Of a DNA stretch of 64,000 nt, positions 49,501 through 62,500 are shown piece by piece. A program made the position numbers and the translations under genes. Source of the DNA: Osmia lignaria lignaria (Eukaryota > Arthropoda > Insecta > Hymenoptera > Megachilidae); assembly GCF_051020975.1 (NCBI RefSeq), contig NW_027478166.1, forward strand, positions 13,207,501-13,271,500, given 5' to 3'. The number at the start of each line of letters is the position of its first letter. Within the stretch, counting starts at the first letter, position 1. The notes beneath the pieces were generated by a model. The model had not been told where the DNA came from. It did not search any database and worked only from the letters and a program-made list of their open reading frames with translations.

Positions 49501-50225
49501 CAACAAGAATAAGAAATATCTCGAAATATGTCCGTCAGGCCCCTTCCCTTGAGATAAATCTGCAAATATCTCGGAAACGAAGAGAGCTATGGCAAAATGT
49601 TAAGAGACCTTTTTTGTAGAGAATTAAGTTTCCTACTATTTATGTTCTATGATATTTTTTGATCAGATGCGTAGTTCTCGAGATATATCAAGATATTTAA
49701 AAGTTCCGAAGCCGCACCAACATAATAGAGATACAGAAACACCGTGGCCCCTTTCTTTGAGATAACTCTGCACTAGTGCGAGCCGCAAATGCCACTTCCA
49801 GCTTAGCTGTGCAGAAGAAGAACAACAAGAAGAAGAAATATCTCGAAATATGTCCGTCAGGCCCCTTCCCTTGAGATAAATCTGCAAATATCTCGGAAAC
49901 GAAGCGAGCTATGGCAAAATGTTAAGAGACCGTTTTTGTAGAGAATTAAGTTTCCTACTTTTTATGTTCTATGATATTTTTTGATCAGATGCGTAGTTCT
50001 CGAGATATATCAAGATATTTAAAAGTTCCGAAGCCGCAGCGACATAATACAGATACAGAAACACCGTGGCCCCTTTCTTTGAGATAATTCTGCACTATTG
50101 CGAGCTGCAAATGCCACTTCCAGCTTAGCTGTGCAGAAGAAGAACAACAAGAATAAGAAATATCTCGAAATATGTCCGTCAGGCCCCTTCCCTTGAGATA
50201 AATCTGCAAATATCTCGGAAACGAA
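40566..50225 (+). repeat. Large segmental duplication, copy 2 (30 monomers, 9,660 bp)
   Basis: This is a shorter version of 27364-40565. Copy-specific changes include atataggtacag near 41999, gttaacagacc near 42196, caagaagtagaaat near 42747, atagcaagatat near 43889, tttatgcagtatg near 44813 and ttcccatgggatat near 47613. These private changes argue that it is a genuine second copy and not an exact assembly duplication of the first. Confidence 0.88.
46040..47971 (+). repeat. Six-monomer higher-order unit (1932 bp)
   Basis: Unit markers: catgaagaag; gagaataatg with gcgacctac; gatcagaagggtag; caccaaaataatag; caagaataag; plain A-type with tttaggttctatg. The first five recur in order at 47972-49581. 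The fifth carries ttcccatgggatat here only. Confidence 0.88.
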
Positions 50226-51835
50226 GAGAGCTATGGCAAAATGTTGAGACACCTTTTTTGTAGAGAATTAAGTTTCCTACTATTTATGTTCTATGATATT
50301 TTTTGATCAGATGCGTAGTTCTCGAGATATATCAAGATATTTAAAAGTTCCGAAGCCGCACCAACATAATAGAGATACAGAAACACCGTGGCCCCTTTCT
50401 TTGAGATAACTCTGCACTAGTGCGAGCCGCAAATGCCACTTCCAGCTTAGCTGTGCAGAAGAAGAACAACAAGAAGAAGAAATATCTCGAAATATGTCCG
50501 TCAGGCCCCTTCCCTTGAGATAAATCTGCAAATATCTCGGAAACGAAGCGAGCTATGGCAAAATGTTAAGAGACCGTTTTTGTAGAGAATTAAGTTTCCT
50601 ACTTTTTATGTTCTATGATATTTTTTGATCAGATGCGTAGTTCTCGAGATATATCAAGATATTTAAAAGTTCCGAAGCCGCAGCGACATAATACAGATAC
50701 AGAAACACCGTGGCCCCTTTCTTTGAGATAATTCTGCACTATTGCGAGCTGCAAATGCCACTTCCAGCTTAGCTGTGCAGAAGAAGAACAACAAGAATAA
50801 GAAATATCTCGAAATATGTCCGTCAGGCCCCTTCCCTTGAGATAAATCTGCAAATATCTCGGAAACGAAGAGAGCTATGGCAAAATGTTGAGACACCTTT
50901 TTTGTAGAGAATTAAGTTTCCTACTATTTATGTTCTATGATATTTTTTGATCAGATGCGTAGTTCTCGAGATATATCAAGATATTTAAAAGTTCCGAAGC
51001 CGCACCAATATAATAGAGATACAGAAACACCGTGGCCCCTTTCTTTGAGATAACTCTGCACTAGTGCGAGCCGCAAATGCCACTTCCAGCTTAGCTGTGC
51101 AGAAGAAGAACAACAAGAAGAAGAAATATCTCGAAATATGTCCGTCAGGCCCCTTCCCTTGAGATAAATCTGCAAATATCTCGGAAACGAAGCGAGCTAT
51201 GGCAAAATGTTAAGAGACCGTTTTTGTAGAGAATTAAGTTTGCTACTTTTTACGTTCTATGATATTTTTTGATCAGATGCGTAGTTCTCGAGATATATCA
51301 AGATAGTTAAAAGTTCCGAAGCCGCACCAACATAATAGAGATACAGAAACACCGTGGCCCCTTTCTTTGAGATAACTCTGCACTATTGCGACCTGCAAAT
51401 GCCACTTCCAGCTTATCTGTGCAGAAGAAGAACAACAAGAATAAGAAATATCTCGAAATATGTCCGTCAGGCCCCTTCCCTTGAGATAAATCTGCAAATA
51501 TCTCGGAAACGAAGAGAGCTATGGCAAAATGTTGAGAGACCTTTTTTGTAGAGAATTAAGTTTCCTACTATTTATGCTCTATGATATTTTTTGATCAGAT
51601 GCGTAGTTCTCGAGATATATCAAGATATTTAAAAGTTCCGAAGCCGCACCAACATAATAGAGATACAGAAACACCGTGGCCCCTTTCTTCGAGATAACTC
51701 TGCACTAGTGCGAGCCGCAAATGCCACTTCCAGCTTAGCTGTGCAGAAGAAGAACAACAAGAAGAAGAAATATCTCGAAATATGTCCGTCAGGCCCCTTC
51801 CCTTGAGATAAATCTGCAAATATCTCGGAAACGAA
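47972..51835 (+). repeat. Twelve-monomer higher-order unit (3864 bp)
   Basis: It runs from the catgaagaag unit to the ctttcttcgagat unit. The following segment, 51836-55054, has the same order but ten units. The two extra units here are a nested two-unit duplication (49904-50547 and 50548-51191). Confidence 0.88.
49904..51191 (+). repeat. Nested two-monomer duplication (2 x 644 bp)
   Basis: The cagcgacataatac / caagaataag / atgttgagacacc unit followed by an actatttatg unit occurs twice in a row. The second partner has caatataatag where the first has caacataatag, so the exchange breakpoint or a later change lies in that unit. Confidence 0.85.
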
Positions 51836-54800
51836 GCGAGCTATGGCAAAATGTTAAGAGACCTTTTTTGTAGAGAATTAAGTTTCCTACTTTTTATGTA
51901 GTATGATATTTTTTGATCAGATGCGTAGTTCTCGAGATATATCAAGATATTTAAAAGTTCCGAAGCCGCACCAACATAACAGAGATACAGAAACACCGTG
52001 GCCCCTTTCTTTGAGATAACTCTGCACTATTGCGCGCTGCAAATGCCACTTCCAGCTTAGCTGTGCAGAAGAAGAACAACATGAAGAAGAAATATCTCGA
52101 AATATGTCCGTCAGGCCCCTTCCCTTGAGATAAATCTGCAAATATCTCGGAATCGAAGCGAGCTATGGCAAAATGTTAAGAGACCTTTTTTGTAGAGAAT
52201 AATGTTTCCTACAATTTACGTTCTATGATATTTTTTGATCAGAAGCGTAGTTTTCGAGATATATCGAGATATTTAAAAGTTCCGAAGGCGCACCAACATA
52301 ATAGAGATACAGAAACACCGTGGCCCCTTTCTTTGAGATAACTCTGCACTATTGCGACCTACAAATGCCACTTCCAGCTTAGCTGTGCAGAAGAAGAACA
52401 ACAAGAAGAAGAAATATCTCGAAATATGTCCGTCAGGCCCCTTCCCTTGGGATATATCTGCAAATATCTCGGAAACGAAGCGAGCTATGGCAAAATGTTA
52501 AGAGACGTTTTTTGTAGAGAATCATGTTTCCTACAATTTATGTTCTATGATATTTTTTGATCAGAAGGGTAGTTTTCGAGATATATCGAGATATTTAAAA
52601 GTTCCGAAGCCGCACCAACATAATAGAGATACAGAAACACCGTGGCCCCTTTCTTTGAGATAACTGTGTACTAGTGCGAGCCGCAAATGCCACTTCCAGC
52701 TTAGCTGTGCAGAAGAAGAACAACAAGAAGAAGAAATATCTCGAAATATGTCCGTCAGGCCCCTTCCCTTGAGATAAATCTGCAAATATCTCGGAAACGA
52801 AGCGAGCTATGGCAAAATGTTAAGAGACCGTTTTTGTAGAGAATTAAGTTTCCTACTTTTTATGTTCTATGATATTTTTTGATCAGATGCGTAGTTCTCG
52901 AGATATATCAAGATATTTAAAAGTTCCGAAGCCGCACCAAAATAATAGAGATACAGAAACACCGTGGCCCCTTTCTTTGAGATAATTCTGCACTATTGCG
53001 AGCTGCAAATGCCACTTCCAGCTTAGCTGTGCAGAAGAAGAACAACAAGAAGAAGAAATATCTCGAAATATGTCCGTCAGGCCCCTTCCCTTGAGATAAA
53101 TCTGCAAATATCTCGGAAACGAAGCGAGCTATGGCAAAATGTTAAGAGACCGTTTTTGTAGAGAATTAAGTTTCCTACTTTTTATGTTCTATGATATTTT
53201 TTGATCAGATGCGTAGTTCTCGAGATATATCAAGATATTTAAAAGTTCCGAAGCCGCACCAACATAATAGAGATACAGAAACACCGTGGCCCCTTTCTTT
53301 GAGATAACTCTGCACTATTGCGAGCTGCAAATGCCACTTCCAGCTTAGCTGTGCAGAAGAAGAACAACAAGAATAAGAAATATCTCGAAATATGTCCGTC
53401 AGGCCCCTTCCCTTGAGATAAATCTGCAAATATCTCGGAAACGAAGCGAGCTATGGCAAAATGTTAAGAGACCTTTTTTGTAGAGAATTAAGTTTCCTAC
53501 TATTTATGTTCTATGATATTTTTTGATCAGATGCGTAGTTCTCGAGATATATCAAGATATTTAAAAGTTCCGAAGCCGCACCAACATAATAGAGATACAG
53601 AAACACCGTGGCCCCTTTCTTTGAGATAACTCTGCATAGTGCGAGCCGCAAATGCCACTTCCAGCTTAGCTGTGCAGAAGAAGAACAACAAGAAGAAGAA
53701 ATATCTCGAAATATGTCCGTCAGGCCCCTTCCCTTGAGATAAATCTGCAAATATCTCGGAAACGAAGCGAGCTATGGCAAAATGTTAAGAGACCGTTTTT
53801 GTAGAGAATTAAGTTTCCTACTTTTTATGTTCTATGATATTTTTTGATCAGATGCGTAGTTCTCGAGATATATCAAGATATTTAAAAGTTCCGAAGCCGC
53901 AGCGACATAATACAGATACAGAAACACCGTGGCCCCTTTCTTTGAGATAATTCTGCACTATTGCGAGCTGCAAATGCCACTTCCAGCTTAGCTGTGCAGA
54001 AGAAGAACAACAACAATAAGAAATATCTCGAAATATGTCCGTCAGGCCCCTTCCCTTGAGATAAATCTGCAAATATCTCGGAAACGAAGAGAGCTATGGC
54101 AAAATGTTGAGACACCTTTTTTGTAGAGAATTAAGTTTCCTACTATTTATGTTCTATGATATTTTTTGATCAGATGCGTAGTTCTCGAGATATATCAAGA
54201 TATTTAAAAGTTCCGAAGCCGCACCAATATAATAGAGATACAGAAACACCGTGGCCCCTTTCTTTGAGATAACTCTGCACTAGTGCGAGCCGCAAATGCC
54301 ACTTCCAGCTTAGCTGTGCAGAAGAAGAACAACAAGAAGAAGAAATATCTCGAAATATGTCCGTCAGGCCCCTTCCCTTGAGATAAATCTGCAAATATCT
54401 CGGAAACGAAGCGAGCTATGGCAAAATGTTAAGAGACCGTTTTTGTAGAGAATTAAGTTTGCTACTTTTTATGTTCTATGATATTTTTTGATCAGATGCG
54501 TAGTTCTCGAGATATATCAAGATAGTTAAAAGTTCCGAAGCCGCACCAACATAATAGAGATACAGAAACACCGTGGCCCCTTTCTTTGAGATAACTCTGC
54601 ACTATTGCGACCTGCAAATGCCACTTCCAGCTTATCTGTGCAGAAGAAGAACAACAAGAATAAGAAATATCTCGAAATATGTCCGTCAGGCCCCTTCCCT
54701 TGAGATAAATCTGCAAATATCTCGGAAACGAAGAGAGCTATGGCAAAATGTTGAGAGACCTTTTTTGTAGAGAATTAAGTTTCCTACTATTTATGCTCTA

Positions 54801-55054
54801 TGATATTTTTTGATCAGATGCGTAGTTCTCGAGATATATCAAGATATTTAAAAGTTCCGAAGCCGCACCAACATAATAGAGATACAGAAACACCGTGGCC
54901 CCTTTCTTCGAGATAACTCTGCACTAGTGCGAGCCGCAAATGCCACTTCCAGCTTAGCTGTGCAGAAGAAGAACAACAAGAAGAAGAAATATCTCGAAAT
55001 ATGTCCGTCAGGCCCCTTCCCTTGAGATAAATCTGCAAATATCTCGGAAACGAA
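51836..55054 (+). repeat. Ten-monomer higher-order unit (3219 bp)
   Basis: This repeats 47972-51835 without the nested duplication and with one 1-bp deletion (53635). Copy-specific changes are ctcggaatcgaag near 52152, gagaatcatg near 52522 and caacaacaataag near 54009. Confidence 0.88.
53446..53766 (+). repeat. 321-bp monomer, ctgcatag deletion
   Basis: One c is missing (ctgcatagtgcg instead of ctgcactagtgcg) at about 53635, removing the 10-bp palindrome. It is unique to this unit and marks the second of the 12-mer/10-mer copies as separately evolved. Confidence 0.88.
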
Positions 55055-56986
55055 GCGAGCTATGGCAAAATGTTAAGAGACCGTTTTTGTAGAGAATTAA
55101 GTTTCCTACTTTTTATGTTCTATGATATTTTTTGATCAGATGCGTAGTTCTCGAGATATATCAAGATATTTAAAAGTTCCGAAGCCGCACCAACATAATA
55201 GAGATACAGAAACACCGTGGCCCCTTTCTTTGAGATAATTCTGCACTATTGCGAGCTGCAAATGCCACTTCCAGCTTAGCTGTGCAGAAGAAGAACAACA
55301 AGAATAAGAAATATCTCGAAATATGTCCGTCAGGCCCCTTCCCTTGAGATAAATCTGCAAATATCTCGGAAACGAAGAGAGCTATGGCAAAATGTTCAGA
55401 CACCTTTTTTGTAGAGAATTAAGTTTCCTACTATTTATGTTCTATGATATTTTTTGATCAGATGCGTAGTTCTCGAGCTATATCAAGATATTTAAAAGTT
55501 CCGAAGCCGCACCAATATAATAGAGATACAGAAACACCGTGGCCCCTTTCTTTGAGATAATTCTGCACTATCGCGAGCTGCAAATGCCACTTCCAGCTTA
55601 GCTGTGCAGAAGAAGAACAACAAGAAGAAGAAATATCTCGAAATATGTCCGTCAGGCCCCTTCCCTTGAAATAACTCTGCAAATATCTCGGAAACGAAGC
55701 GAGCTATGGCAAAATGTTTAGAGACCTTTCTTGTAGAGAATTAAGTTTCCTACTTTTTATGTAGTATGATATTTTTTGATCAGATGCGTAGTTCTCGAGA
55801 TATATCAAGATATTTAAAAGTTCCGAAGCCGCACCAACATAACAGAGATACAGAAACACCGTGGCCCCTTTCTTTGAGATAACTCTGCACGATTGCGAGC
55901 TGGAAATGCCACTTCCAGTTTAGCTGTGCAGAAGAAGAACAACAAGAAGAAGAAATATCTCGAAATATGTCCATCAGGACCCTTCCCTTGAGATAAATCT
56001 GCAAATATCTCGGAAACGAAGCGAGCTATGGCAAAATGTTAAGAGACCTTTTTTGTAGAGAATGATGTTTCCTACAATTTACGTTCTATGATATTTTCTG
56101 ATCAGAAGCGTAGTTTTCGAGATATATCGAGATATTTAAAAGTTCCGAAGGCGCACCAACATAATAGAGATACAGAAACACCGTGGCCCCTTTCTTTGAG
56201 ATAACTCTGCACTATTGCGACCTACAAATGCCACTTCCAGCTTAGCTGTGCAGAAGAAGAACAACAAGAAGAAGAAATATCTCGAAATATGTCCGTCAGG
56301 CCCCTTCCCTTGGGATATATCTGCAAATATCTCGGAAACGAAGCGAGCTATGGCAAAATGTTAAGAGACGTTTTTTGTAGAGAATTATGTTTCCTACAAT
56401 TTATGTTATATGATATTTTTTGATCAGAAGGGTAGTTTTCGAGATATATCGAGATATTTAAAAGTTCCGAAGCCGCACCAACATAATAGAGATACAGAAA
56501 CACCGTGGCCCCTTTCTTTGAGATAACTGTGTACTAGTGCGAGCCGCAAATGCCACTTCCAGCTTAGCTGTGCAGAAGAAGAACAACAAGAAGAAGAAAT
56601 ATCTCGAAATATGTCCGTCAGGCCCCTTCCCTTGAGATAAATCTGCAAATATCTCGGAAACTAAGCGAGCTATGGCAAAATGTTAAGAGACCGTTTTTGT
56701 AGAGAATTAAGTTTCCTACTTTTTATGTTCTATGATATTTTTTGATCAGATGCGTAGTTCTCGAGATATATCAAGATATGTAAAAGTTCCGAAGCCGCAC
56801 CAACATAATAGAGATACAGAAACACCGTGGCCCCTTTCTTTGAGATAATTCTGCACTATTGCGAGCTGCAAATGCCACTTCCAGCTTAGCTGTGCAGAAG
56901 AAGAACAACAAGAAGAAGAAATATCTCGAAATATGTCCGTCAGGCCCCTTCCCTTGAGATAAATCTGCAAATATCTCGGAAACGAA
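54411..56986 (+). repeat. Eight-monomer higher-order repeat, copy 1 (2576 bp)
   Basis: Unit markers: gatagttaaaag with cttatctgtg; ctttcttcgagat; caagaataag with gttcagacacc; ctcgagctatatc with cactatcgcgagc; ccatcaggaccc; gatattttctgatcag with gcgacctac; ttatgttatatg with gatcagaagggtag; gatatgtaaaag. All recur 2576 bp later. The last unit's right half (gaagaagaaat) differs from copy 2 (gaataagaaat), placing the boundary there. Confidence 0.92.
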
Positions 56987-59562
56987 GCGAGCTATGGCAA
57001 AATGTTAAGAGACCGTTTTTGTAGAGAATTAAGTTTGCTACTTTTTATGTTCTATGATATTTTTTGATCAGATGCGTAGTTCTCGAGATATATCAAGATA
57101 GTTAAAAGTTCCGAAGCCGCACCAACATAATAGAGATACAGAAACACCGTGGCCCCTTTCTTTGAGATAACTCTGCACTATTGCGACCTGCAAATGCCAC
57201 TTCCAGCTTATCTGTGCAGAAGAAGAACAACAAGAATAAGAAATATCTCGAAATATGTCCGTCAGGCCCCTTCCCTTGAGATAAATCTGCAAATATCTCG
57301 GAAACGAAGAGAGCTATGGCAAAATGTTGAGAGACCTTTTTTGTAGAGAATTAAGTTTCCTACTATTTATGCTCTATGATATTTTTTGATCAGATGCGTA
57401 GTTCTCGAGATATATCAAGATATTTAAAAGTTCCGAAGCCGCACCAACATAATAGAGATACAGAAACACCGTGGCCCCTTTCTTCGAGATAACTCTGCAC
57501 TAGTGCGAGCCGCAAATGCCACTTCCAGCTTAGCTGTGCAGAAGAAGAACAACAAGAAGAAGAAATATCTCGAAATATGTCCGTCAGGCCCCTTCCCTTG
57601 AGATAAATCTGCAAATATCTCGGAAACGAAGCGAGCTATGGCAAAATGTTAAGAGACCGTTTTTGTAGAGAATTAAGTTTCCTACTTTTTATGTTCTATG
57701 ATATTTTTTGATCAGATGCGTAGTTCTCGAGATATATCAAGATATTTAAAAGTTCCGAAGCCGCACCAACATAATAGAGATACAGAAACACCGTGGCCCC
57801 TTTCTTTGAGATAATTCTGCACTATTGCGAGCTGCAAATGCCACTTCCAGCTTAGCTGTGCAGAAGAAGAACAACAAGAATAAGAAATATCTCGAAATAT
57901 GTCCGTCAGGCCCCTTCCCTTGAGATAAATCTGCAAATATCTCGGAAACGAAGAGAGCTATGGCAAAATGTTCAGACACCTTTTTTGTAGAGAATTAAGT
58001 TTCCTACTATTTATGTTCTATGATATTTTTTGATCAGATGCGTAGTTCTCGAGCTATATCAAGATATTTAAAAGTTCCGAAGCCGCACCAATATAATAGA
58101 GATACAGAAACACCGTGGCCCCTTTCTTTGAGATAATTCTGCACTATCGCGAGCTGCAAATGCCACTTCCAGCTTAGCTGTGCAGAAGAAGAACAACAAG
58201 AAGAAGAAATATCTCGAAATATGTCCGTCAGGCCCCTTCCCTTGAAATAAATCTGCAAATATCTCGGAAACGAAGCGAGCTATGGCAAAATGTTTAGAGA
58301 CCTTTCTTGTAGAGAATTAAGTTTCCTACTTTTTATGTAGTATGATATTTTTTGATCAGATGCGTAGTTCTCGAGATATATCAAGATATTTAAAAGTTCC
58401 GAAGCCGCACCAACATAACAGAGATACAGAAACACCGTGGCCCCTTTCTTTGAGATAACTCTGCACGATTGCGAGCTGGAAATGCCACTTCCAGTTTAGC
58501 TGTGCAGAAGAAGAACAACAAGAAGAAGAAATATCTCGAAATATGTCCATCAGGACCCTTCCCTTGAGATAAATCTGCAAATATCTCGGAAACGAAGCGA
58601 GCTATGGCAAAATGTTAAGAGACCTTTTTTGTAGAGAATGATGTTTCCTACAATTTACGTTCTATGATATTTTCTGATCAGAAGCGTAGTTTTCGAGATA
58701 TATCGAGATATTTAAAAGTTCCGAAGGCGCACCAACATAATAGAGATACAGAAACACCGTGGCCCCTTTCTTTGAGATAACTCTGCACTATTGCGACCTA
58801 CAAATGCCACTTCCAGCTTAGCTGTGCAGAAGAAGAACAACAAGAAGAAGAAATATCTCGAAATATGTCCGTCAGGCCCCTTCCCTTGGGATATATCTGC
58901 AAATATCTCGGAAACGAAGCGAGCTATGGCAAAATGTTAAGAGACGTTTTTTGTAGAGAATTATGTTTCCTACAATTTATGTTATATGATATTTTTTGAT
59001 CAGAAGGGTAGTTTTCGAGATATATCGAGATATTTAAAAGTTCCGAAGCCGCACCAACATAATAGAGATACAGAAACACCGTGGCCCCTTTCTTTGAGAT
59101 AACTGTGTACTAGTGCGAGCCGCAAATGCCACTTCCAGCTTAGCTGTGCAGAAGAAGAACAACAAGAAGAAGAAATATCTCGAAATATGTCCGTCAGGCC
59201 CCTTCCCTTGAGATAAATCTGCAAATATCTCGGAAACTAAGCGAGCTATGGCAAAATGTTAAGAGACCGTTTTTGTAGAGAATTAAGTTTCCTACTTTTT
59301 ATGTTCTATGATATTTTTTGATCAGATGCGTAGTTCTCGAGATATATCAAGATATGTAAAAGTTCCGAAGCCGCACCAACATAATAGAGATACAGAAACA
59401 CCGTGGCCCCTTTCTTTGAGATAATTCTGCACTATTGCGAGCTGCAAATGCCACTTCCAGCTTAGCTGTGCAGAAGAAGAACAACAAGAATAAGAAATAT
59501 CTCGAAATATGTCCGTCAGGCCCCTTCCCTTGGGATATATCTGCAAATATCTCGGAAACGAA
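56987..59562 (+). repeat. Eight-monomer higher-order repeat, copy 2 (2576 bp)
   Basis: This repeats 54411-56986 with the same rare markers, including ctcgagctatatc near 58051 and ttatgttatatg near 58979. One difference is gaaataaatctgc near 58246 where copy 1 has gaaataactctgc. It continues into the ctgggtactaatgcg unit at 59563. Confidence 0.92.
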
Positions 59563-62500
59563 GCGAGCTATGGCAAAATGTTAAGAGACGTTTTTTGTAG
59601 AGAATTATGTTTCCTACAATTTATGTTCTATGATATTTTTTGATCAGAAGCGTAGTTTTCGAGATATATCGAGATATTTAAAAGTTCCGAAGCCGCACCA
59701 ACATAATAGAGATACAGAAACACCGTGGCCCCTTTCTTTGAGATAACTGGGTACTAATGCGAGCCGCAAATGCCACTTCCAGCTTAGCTGTGCAGAAGAA
59801 GAACAACAAGAAGAAGAAATATCTCGAAATATGTCCGTCAGGCCCCTTCCCTTGAGATAAATCTGCAAATATCTCGGAAACGAAGCGAGCTATGGCAAAA
59901 TGTTAAGAGACCTTTTTTGTAGAGAATTAAGTTTCCTACTTTTTATGTAGTATGATATTTTTTGATCAGATGCGTAGTTCTCGAGATATATCAAGATATT
60001 TAAAAGTTCCGAAGCCGCACCAACATAACAGAGATACAGAAACACCGTGGCCCCTTTCTTTGAGATAACTCTGCACTATTGCGCGCTGCAAATGCCACTT
60101 CCAGCTTAGCTGTGCAGAAGAAGAACAACATGAAGAAGAAATATCTCGAAATATGTCCGTCAGGCCCCTTCCCTTGAGATAAATCTGCAAATATCTCGGA
60201 AACGAAGCGAGCTATGGCAAAATGTTAAGAGACCGTTTTTGTAGAGAATTAAGTTTCCTACTTTTTATGTTCTATGATATTTTTTGATCAGATGCGTAGT
60301 TCTCGAGATATATCGAGATATTTAAAAGTTCCGAAGCCGCACCAAAATAATAGAGATACAGAAACACCGTGGCCCCTTTCTTTGAGATAATTCTGCACTA
60401 TTGCGAGCTGCAAATGCCACTTCCAGCTTAGCTGTGCAGAAGAAGAACAACAAGAAGAAGAAATATCTCGAAATATGTCCGTCAGGCCCCTTCCCTTGAG
60501 ATAAATCTGCAAATATCTCGGAAACGAAGCGAGCTATGGCAAAATGTTAAGAGACCGTTTTTGTAGAGAATTAAGTTTCCTACTTTTTATGTTCTATGAT
60601 ATTTTTTGATCAGATGCGTAGTTCTCGAGATATATCAAGATATTTAAAAGTTCCGAAGCCGCACCAACATAATAGAGATACAGAAACACCGTGGCCCCTT
60701 TCTTTGAGATAACTCTGCACTATTGCGAGCTGCAAATGCCACTTCCAGCTTAGCTGTGCAGAAGAAGAACAACAAGAATAAGAAATATCTCGAAATATGT
60801 CCGTCAGGCCCCTTCCCTTGAGATAAATCTGCAAATATCTCGGAAACGAAGAGAGCTATGGCAAAATGTTAAGAGACCTTTTTTGTAGAGAATTAAGTTT
60901 CCTACTATTTATGTTCTATGATATTTTTTGATCAGATGCGTAGTTCTCGAGATATATCAAGATAGTTAAAAGTTCCGAAGCCGCACCAACATAATAGAGA
61001 TACAGAAACACCGTGTCCCCTTTCTTTGAGATAACTCTGCACTATTGCGACCTGCAAATGCCACTTCCAGCTTATCTGTGCAGAAGAAGAACAACAAGAA
61101 TAAGAAATATCTCGAAATATGTCCGTCAGGCCCCTTCCCTTGAGATAAATCTGCAAATATCTCGGAAACGAAGAGAGCTATGGCAAAATGTTGAGACACC
61201 TTTTTTGTAGAGAATTAAGTTTCCTACTATTTATGTTCTATGATATTTTTTGATCAGATGCGTAGTTCTCGAGATATATCAAGATATTTAAAAGTTCCGA
61301 AGCCGCACCAATATAATAGAGATACAGAAACACCGTGGCCCCTTTCTTTGAGATAATTCTGCACTATCGCGAGCTGCAAATGCCACTTCCAGCTTAGCTG
61401 TGCAGAAGAAGAACAACAAGAATAAGAAATATCTCGAAATATGTCCGTCAGGCCCCTTCCCTTGAGATAAATCTGCAAATATCTCGGAAACGAAGAGAGC
61501 TATGGCAAAATGTTGAGAGACCTTTTTTGTAGAGAATTAAGTTTCCTACTATTTATGTTCTATGATATTTTTTGATCAGATGCGTAGTTCTCGAGATATA
61601 TCAAGATATTTAAAAGTTCCGAAGCCGCACCAACATAATAGAGATACAGAAACACCGTGGCCCCTTTCTTTGAGATAACTCTGCACTAGTGCGAGCCGCA
61701 AATGCCACTTCCAGCTTAGCTGTGCAGAAGAAGAACAACAAGAAGAAGAAATATCTCGAAATATGTCCGTCAGGCCCCTTCCCTTGAGATAAATCTGCAA
61801 ATATCTCGGAAACGAAGCGAGCTATGGCAAAATGTTAAGAGACCTTATTTGTAGAGAATTATGTTTCCTACAATTTATGTTCTATGATATTTTTTGATCA
61901 GAAGCGTAGTGTTCGAGATATATCGAGATATTTAAAAGTTCCGAAGCCGCACCAACATAATAGAGATACAGAAACACCGTGGCCCCTTTCTTTGAGATAA
62001 CTGTGCACTAGTGCGAGCCGCAAATGCCACTTCCAGCTTAGCTGTGCAGAAGAAGAACAACAAGAAGAAGAAATATCTCGAAATATGTCCGTCAGGCCCC
62101 TTCCCTTGAGATAAATCTGCAAATATCTCGGAAACGAAGCGAGCTATGGCAAAATGTTAAGAGACCGTTTTTGTAGAGAATTAAGTTTCCTACTTTTTAT
62201 GTTCTATGATATTTTTTGATCAGATGCGTAGTTCTCGAGATATATCAAGATAGTTAAAAGTTCCGAAGCCGCACCAACATAATAGAGATACAGAAACACC
62301 GTGGCCCCTTTCTTTGAGATAACTCTGCACTATTGCGACCTGCAAATGCCACTTCCAGCTTATCTGTGCAGAAGAAGAACAACAAGAATAAGAAATATCT
62401 CGAAATATGTCCGTCAGGCCCCTTCCCTTGAGATAAATCTGCAAATATCTCGGAAACGAAGAGAGCTATGGCAAAATGTTGAGAGACCTTTTTTGTAGAG

